A stretch of DNA of 35,834 nt from Candidatus Rokubacteria bacterium GWA2_70_23 (GTDB taxonomy: Bacteria > Methylomirabilota > Methylomirabilia > Rokubacteriales > CSP1-6): the NCBI GenBank assembly GCA_001788395.1, contig MGBT01000054.1, forward strand, positions 1 to 35,834. The letters run 5' to 3'. The notes beneath the pieces are model-generated. The model was not told the DNA's origin. It saw nothing but the letters and a program-made list of their open reading frames with translations, and searched no databases. A program made the translations under genes and the position numbers. This document shows, piece after piece, positions 31,848-35,834 of this stretch (positions are counted from its first letter, which is position 1; each line of letters starts with the position of its first letter).

Positions 31848-32764
31848 CCGGCGGCCTGACCCCACCGGCCGGCCGCGACCCGCGCATCCTGCGCGGCATC
31901 TGCTTCATCGTCCTCGCCACGGTCTTCTTCGTCATCATGAACACGGGCGTGAAGCTCCTGCGCCCGCATCTCCCGACGGTGGAGCTGATCTGGGCCCGGA
32001 CGCTCGGGCACACGCTGTTCATCTTCCTGATCTTCGGACCGTCCCACGGCTGGTGGCGTCTGCTCGCCACGCGCAAGCCCGGGACGCAGCTCGCCCGGTC
32101 GCTCCTGCTGCTGGCCTCGACGAGCCTCTTCTTCACGGCGCTGGGCTTCGTGCCGCTGGCGGACGCGACGGCCGTGTCGTTCACCTCGCCGCTCCTCGTG
32201 GCAGCGCTGGCGGGCCCCATGCTGGCGGAGCGGGTCAGCCGCGGGCACTGGCTCGCCATCGCGGTGGGCTTCTGCGGCGCGCTGATCGTCATCCGCCCCG
32301 GCGCCGAGGGCGCCAATCCGTACCTCCTCCTCGTCGTCGTCGGCTCGGGCTGCTACGCGGTGTACCAGATCCTCACGCGCCGCATGGCGGCCTATGACCC
32401 GCCCGAGGTGAGCGTCACCTACAGCGCGATCGTCGGCACGCTGGTCCTGTCGGTCGCGGTGCCCTTCTTCTGGCGGACGCCGGACCGGCTCTCCCACTGG
32501 CTCATCCTGAGCGCCGTCGGCCTGCTGGGCGGGCTCGGCCACTACTTCGTGGCGCGCGCGTTCCTCTGGGGCGAGGCCTCCATCCTCTCGCCGTTCCAGT
32601 ACGCGCAGCTGATCGGGGCGGCGGGGATGGGCTACCTCGCCTTCGGGGATGTGCCGAGCGGGTGGACGTGGGGGGGCGCCGCCGTCATCACCGCCAGCGG
32701 GCTGTACATCGCCTGGCAGGAGAGTCAGCGCACCCGGGGGGTCAGAGCGGCTTCTCGTACGTGA
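31784..32764 (+). CDS. EamA/DMT-family transporter
   Basis: A 326-residue open frame with about ten TM helices and two EamA repeats. The first repeat includes FIVLATVFFVIMNTGVKLLR, FFTALGFVPLADATAVSFTS and LLVAALAGPMLAERVSRGHW; the second ends in GAAGMGYLAFGDVPSGWTWG. These are metabolite or drug exporters and importers. GTG 31784 is the first start and overlaps the nitrile hydratase remnant by 64 bp. The 37 residues before the first helix are not membrane-like and no ATG/GTG/TTG lies closer, so the true start may have been lost with the neighbouring deletion or may be CTG near 31856. The 3' end overlaps the convergent GNAT gene by 23 bp. Confidence 0.85.
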   Translation: MGPRRASDAARPAHRPASRAITGGLTPPAGRDPRILRGICFIVLATVFFVIMNTGVKLLRPHLPTVELIWARTLGHTLFIFLIFGPSHGWWRLLATRKPGTQLARSLLLLASTSLFFTALGFVPLADATAVSFTSPLLVAALAGPMLAERVSRGHWLAIAVGFCGALIVIRPGAEGANPYLLLVVVGSGCYAVYQILTRRMAAYDPPEVSVTYSAIVGTLVLSVAVPFFWRTPDRLSHWLILSAVGLLGGLGHYFVARAFLWGEASILSPFQYAQLIGAAGMGYLAFGDVPSGWTWGGAAVITASGLYIAWQESQRTRGVRAASRT

Positions 32765-33224
32765 CCGAGGTGCGCAGCCGATCCTCGGGGATCGAGTAGT
32801 AGGCGCGCAGCACCGCCTCGGGGTCGGCCGAGAGCCGGTAGCCGGCCTTCTCGAGCGCGCTCCGGGCCTTGTAGTTCCCGGCATAGGTGCCGACGATGAT
32901 CCGCCGCACGCCGCGGACCGCCCCCTCCAGATGGGCCTGCAACCGCGAGCCGATCCTTGCGTGCTGGTGCTCGGGCAGGACGTAGGCGTGGCGCAGCAGG
33001 GCCACGTCGCGAACGTACTCGAGCGCCATGACGCCCACCAGCGTCGCCGCACCCACGAAGGCGCCGTACCACGTGAGCCGGCGCGCCTCGGCCTCCCACT
33101 GGGCCGGCGTCATCTCCGGGTCGTGGACCTCCTCGGGCGGGAGGAAGTCGCGGTACCAGCGGGCAGCCGTGTTGATGACGGTCACCGCCGCGTCACGGTC
33201 GGCCAGGGTGAGCGGGCGGATCAT
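32742..33224 (-). CDS. GNAT-family N-acetyltransferase
   Basis: A 160-residue acetyltransferase: N-terminal IRPLTLADRDAAVTVINTAA, the beta4 strand GVMALEYVRDVALLRHAYVL, the acetyl-CoA loop region EHQHARIGSRLQAHLEG (variant of Q/RxxGxG/A), and the C-terminal GNYKARSALEKAGYRL. The acceptor substrate is unknown. ATG 33224 is the only start before the conserved IRP strand. Convergent with, and overlapping, the DMT transporter. Confidence 0.88.
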   Translation of the reverse strand: MIRPLTLADRDAAVTVINTAARWYRDFLPPEEVHDPEMTPAQWEAEARRLTWYGAFVGAATLVGVMALEYVRDVALLRHAYVLPEHQHARIGSRLQAHLEGAVRGVRRIIVGTYAGNYKARSALEKAGYRLSADPEAVLRAYYSIPEDRLRTSVTYEKPL

Positions 33225-33265
33225 CGGCTCTCCCGCGTGTGTCCCGGGTCTCGCGGCGACCTGCG

Positions 33266-33703
33266 TCACATGTCCAGCCCGCCGTTGACGCCCCAGACCT
33301 GGCCGGTGTTGACGTTCAGCACCTTGAACCAGTCGTCGTCCGACAGCTTGAGCACCGTCTTGTCGATGGTGATGCCGGCGTTGTTCACCAGGATGTCGAG
33401 GCGCCCGTGCATGGCGATCACCTCGTCGATGGTGCGCCGGCAATCGTGCGGATCCCCGACGTTGCCCGTGTGGATGCTGACCGGCGTGCCGTACGTCGCG
33501 GCGAAACCGTCGCGAAACCTCCGGGCGGCCTCGTCGTTCCCGGCATAGCCCGCGGCCAGCGTGGCGCCCTGGCTCGCCAGACTCCGGCAGATCGCCGCCC
33601 CGATCCCGCGCGTGCCTCCGGTGACGAAGGCCACGCGCCCCTTGAGCTTGTCGCCGGCGCGCGCGCCGGTGCTGTCGTGCTGCGTGATGTCCAGGACCGT
33701 CAC
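33266..33703 (-). pseudogene. Short-chain dehydrogenase (PhaB-like) with active site deleted
   Basis: 145 residues against about 245. The Rossmann start VTGGTRGIGAAIC (28-40), LDILVNNAGIT (103-113) and LSDDDWFKVLNVN are those of acetoacetyl-CoA reductases. Directly after Asn132 (near 33307) the sequence jumps to TGQVWGVNGGLDM, the normal C-terminal end of the same enzyme. The Ser and Y-x-x-x-K catalytic residues are lost (about 100 residues) while the frame and the stop are perfect. The start is GTG 33701-33703 with AGGAGGAG upstream. The enzyme would be inactive. Confidence 0.9.
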
Positions 33704-33917
33704 GGTGGGCTCCTCCTCTGGAGAACGGGTGGTCGCTGCCTCCCAGCTTCTCAGTGAAGACCCGGATGCACAATCCCCTGACGCTCCACACCAGGTGATC
33801 ACGTGCAACTTCACTCTTGACAGTCTGCCCCCGCCCGGCTAAGGTCCGCGCCATGCTGGCGGCCGGCGGCCCACCGCGCCCGACGACAGGCGCCGCACGC
33901 AGCGCGGGGGCACGGGC

Positions 33918-34167
33918 GTGAAGGTCGGGCTCACGCTCCTCATCGCGGAGCGGAACGGGTGCGTGGCCCCAGGTGGCGCTCCGCCGGCTCGGGCTCAACG
34001 GCTGGTCCACGGCCCAGCTCTCCTTCGCGGAGGTGCGGGTGCCGGCCGATCGCCTGCGGTACGCTACCGAGATCCAAAAGCTCATCATCGCGCGGAACAT
34101 CCTCGGCGTGCCGGCCTTCGGCGACGAGGGCCCCGCCCCACAGACCACTGGCAAGAAGGGAGCCTGA
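33918..34167 (+). pseudogene. Acyl-CoA dehydrogenase remnant, joined pieces
   Basis: Three pieces of one enzyme can be read. Frame 1 from 33918 gives VGLTLLIAERN (middle-domain strand). After a frame change near 33965, LGLNGWSTAQLSFAEVRVPA follows. Then, near 34055 and in frame, the sequence jumps to ATEIQKLIIARNILG, the C-terminal segment that follows the catalytic-base helix. The N-terminal domain and nearly all of the C-terminal helical domain are missing. It precedes the enoyl-CoA hydratase gene by 3 bp, so an acyl-CoA oxidation operon once stood here. Confidence 0.85.
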
Positions 34168-34170
34168 CCC

Positions 34171-34947
34171 ATGGACTTCGAGACGATCCTCTTCGAGGTG
34201 CGCGGCGGCGCGGCGTGGATCACGCTGAACCGCCCGGCCGCGCTCAACGCCATCAGTCCCACCGTCATCCGCGAGCTGGACCAGGCTCTCGACCGGGCGC
34301 AGGCGGCACCCGGGCTCCGCGCCGTGGTCCTCGGCGCCCGCGGCCGGGCCTTCTGTGCCGGCGCCGATCTCAAGGCCCTGCGGGACGCCGGGGAGGACAA
34401 CGCGGCATTCCTCGACAGCGTGCTCGCCATCATGAACCGTCTCGAGCGGTTCCCGCTGCCGGTCATCGCGGCGGTGAACGGGATGGCGCTGGCGGGCGGG
34501 CTCGAGCTCCTGCTCTGCTGCGACCTGGTCGTCGCCGCCGAGAGCGCCAAGATCGGCGATGCCCACGCCAACTACGGCCTCCTGCCGGGCGGCGGTGGAT
34601 CCGTGCGGCTGCCCCGGAAGATCGGGCCGACGCGGGCCAAGTACCTCATGTACACGGGGGAGTTTGTCCCCGCGGCCGATCTCGTGGCGGCGGGCCTCGT
34701 GAACGAGGTGGTGCCGGACGCCGAGCTGGGCGCGGCGGTGGAGCGCCTCGTCGGCAAGATCGCCACCAAGAGCCCGCTGGGGCTCAGGCGGATGAAGGGG
34801 CTGGTGGACGACGGGCTCGACCAGCCCAGCGAGGTGGCCCTCCGCGCCGAGATCCTGGTGGGCGAGCTGCACGCCCGCTCCTTCGACATGCAGGAGGGGC
34901 TCGCGGCCTTCAACGAGAAGCGCCGGCCGCGCTTCGAGGGGCGCTGA
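34171..34947 (+). CDS. Enoyl-CoA hydratase/isomerase (crotonase) family protein
   Basis: A complete 258-residue crotonase. The oxyanion-hole segments GRAFCAGADLKAL and AAVNGMALAGGLELLLCCDL are intact, and SVRLPRKIGPTRAKYLMYTG and GLVNEVVPDAELGAAVERLV follow the family. The two Glu residues used by classical hydratases are not seen at their usual places (HANYGLLPGGGG in place of PE-x-x-x-G; RAKYLMYTG in place of A-x-E). It may therefore catalyse another CoA-ester reaction such as isomerisation or hydrolysis. This residue reading is by eye without an alignment. The partner acyl-CoA dehydrogenase just upstream is broken. Confidence 0.92.
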   Translation: MDFETILFEVRGGAAWITLNRPAALNAISPTVIRELDQALDRAQAAPGLRAVVLGARGRAFCAGADLKALRDAGEDNAAFLDSVLAIMNRLERFPLPVIAAVNGMALAGGLELLLCCDLVVAAESAKIGDAHANYGLLPGGGGSVRLPRKIGPTRAKYLMYTGEFVPAADLVAAGLVNEVVPDAELGAAVERLVGKIATKSPLGLRRMKGLVDDGLDQPSEVALRAEILVGELHARSFDMQEGLAAFNEKRRPRFEGR

Positions 34948-34984
34948 GCCCCGGACGCGAAGGACCCCGAGAGAGGTCAAGCGG

Positions 34985-35092
34985 ATGCTCCAGTTCTGCG
35001 TCATCCGGCCCATGGGCGAGCCCGAGGACGCCGCCTCCTGGATCGCCGGCCAGACGTGCCTGGTCAGCGGCGGCGGCTCCTTCGCGGTGTAG
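34985..35092 (+). pseudogene. C-terminal scrap of a short-chain dehydrogenase
   Basis: 35 codons with PMGEPEDAASWIAGQTCLVS followed by GGGSFAV and a stop. This is the terminal SDR pattern (G-x-P-E-D-x-A ... A-S-x-x-x-G-Q-x-x-x-V-x-G-G), with about 15 residues missing between PEDA and ASWI. The rest of the enzyme is absent. The ATG at 34985 is probably incidental. Confidence 0.65.
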
Positions 35093-35350
35093 GCGGCGCC
35101 CGTCAGCGCCCCTGTCCAGGGCTGTGGCGCGCCGGGGGCCACGGGCCGGCGCCCGCGTCCGTTGCGCCGGCGACAAGCAGCCCGATCGGGGCCACGGCGC
35201 CTCCCCGGCCCCGCCTCCCCTGCGCCCGCTCCTGGATGGCGGCCCCGCGGTGGAACAGGCTCGCCCGGGACCGAGGGGTGTTCGACGTGGCCCAGCAGAT
35301 GGCTCAAGTCGTCGGGGACATCGTCAATGAGAGCCTCGCCATCGCCCCCC
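35093..35350 (+). other. Stretch without a recognised gene
   Basis: No complete gene. A protein-like piece, RGVFDVAQQMAQVVGDIVNE then SLAIA, can be read on the plus strand at about 35270-35350, but it continues into sequence antisense to the helicase. I cannot name its family. It may be another cut gene. Confidence 0.4.
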
Positions 35351-35834
35351 TCATCCCCGCAGATCCTGCAGGAACTCCGACGCCGGGTTGACGCCGGTCA
35401 CCAGGAGGTGATCGCGCGCGCGGGTACACGCCACGTACAGCAGATGACGCTCGGTGTCGTACACCTCCTCGAGGTCGCCTTCGTCCGTGACGGCCTCGAT
35501 CCGCGCCTGCAGCGGCACCACCTCGTCGTCGCATGCCATGACGGCCACCGCGCGAAACTCCAGGCCCTTGCTCAGGTGCATGATCCCCACGACCACGCGG
35601 TCGCGCGCCAGCTTCCCGTCGTCATCGAGCAGCGCGATGGGGAGCCCCGCCGTCTCCACCGCCGCGCGCGCCCTCGGTAACTCAAGGGGTGAACGGACGA
35701 AGACGCTCATTTCCCCGGGCGTCACCCCCTCCGCCACGCGGTCCGCCAGCCAGCGGCCCACCACGGCGGACTCTTCCCCGAGGGTGTCGAGCACGCGCAG
35801 CTGCGGGTCCGGTCCGTTGAAGACCGAGATCGTG
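35351..35834 (-). CDS. UvrD/Rep-type superfamily 1 helicase, C-terminal part (cut by window end)
   Basis: At least 160 codons, open to the right edge. Motif V is GIMHLSKGLEFRAVAVMACD and motif VI is YDTERHLLYVACTRARDHLL, with the Arg finger in CTRAR. The preceding region (MSVFVRSPLELPRARAAVET) is the usual RecA2 lead-in. SF1A helicases unwind DNA during repair or restart. The protein ends soon after motif VI, without the Tudor-like extension of UvrD proper, so a UvrD-like or nuclease-linked relative is more likely. The N-terminal ATP-binding half lies outside. Confidence 0.9.
   Translation of the reverse strand, partial: TISVFNGPDPQLRVLDTLGEESAVVGRWLADRVAEGVTPGEMSVFVRSPLELPRARAAVETAGLPIALLDDDGKLARDRVVVGIMHLSKGLEFRAVAVMACDDEVVPLQARIEAVTDEGDLEEVYDTERHLLYVACTRARDHLLVTGVNPASEFLQDLRG

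Noticed and set aside
1-35834. tRNA, rRNA, riboswitch or integration (att) sites
   Set aside because: No tRNA cloverleaf, rRNA core or known riboswitch motif was seen by eye on either strand; a covariance-model scan was not possible here.

Overview
This is a high-GC window (about 70% G+C by eye). It carries outer-membrane and periplasmic features: a lipobox protein, a beta-barrel ending in Phe, EmrAB-type efflux and a Sec-exported rhodanese. The source is therefore a diderm (Gram-negative-type) bacterium. The catabolic mix is typical of uncultured soil or groundwater lineages: peptide and iron ABC importers, a dimethylglycine-dehydrogenase-like oxidase, tartrate dehydrogenase, crotonase, and remnants of acyl-CoA dehydrogenase and nitrile hydratase. 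Rokubacteria (Methylomirabilota) is my guess from general impression only; no rRNA or universal marker is present. The right end cuts a UvrD-like helicase. The left end is a 137-bp copy of a permease 3' end found again at 8495-8631, so the window may be a whole contig.

Layout. (1) 1-3140: permease-end duplicate, a DctP remnant, and an emrB/emrA-like efflux pair on the minus strand. (2) 3227-8493: an accessory island with a frameshifted secreted protein, a decayed IS91-like transposase, two toxin-antitoxin modules (HigB/HigA-like and DUF5615/DUF433), an internally deleted ISL3 element with perfect 25-bp ends, and scraps of aldo/keto reductase and propionyl-CoA synthetase. (3) 8509-11942: a peptide-type ABC importer (binding protein and two permeases, no ATPase), divergent from (4) 12079-16186: a Sel1/coiled-coil/caspase lipoprotein followed by an autotransporter-type beta-barrel. 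(5) 16279-23407: a lipoprotein hydrolase, the DMGDH-like oxidase, a chimeric iron-type permease, a rhodanese, a deleted aldo/keto reductase and tartrate dehydrogenase. (6) 23919-28605: an arsenic island (arsR, arsD', 'arsA, acr3, deleted hydrolase, MFS, TauE fragment, arsC). (7) 28630-35834: a VOC protein, an FKBP isomerase, a two-subunit ThDP decarboxylase, nitrile hydratase scar, DMT transporter, GNAT, deleted SDR, acyl-CoA dehydrogenase scar, enoyl-CoA hydratase-like protein, SDR remnant and the helicase.

Two things stand out. First, at least ten loci are built from two well-conserved ends of a gene, or of neighbouring genes, joined with the middle missing, often in frame: ISL3 transposase, aldo/keto reductase, alpha/beta hydrolase, arsD/arsA, nitrile hydratase alpha/beta, SDR, acyl-CoA dehydrogenase, iron permease and others. 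The flanking parts show little decay. Either deletion has been recent and rampant, or the contig holds collapsed gaps from assembly; read mapping would decide. Second, the intact stretch 12079-16186 encodes a membrane-anchored caspase-like protease with three 102-residue coiled-coil repeats, next to a beta-barrel with almost no passenger. It is the best candidate here for an undescribed envelope system.

Regulatory theme: the best promoters (TTGACW, 16-18 bp spacer) place the -10 box only 6-10 nt before the start codon of higB, the caspase gene and arsR, none of which has a strong Shine-Dalgarno sequence. This suggests leaderless transcripts. Downstream genes mostly carry GGAGG-type sites.
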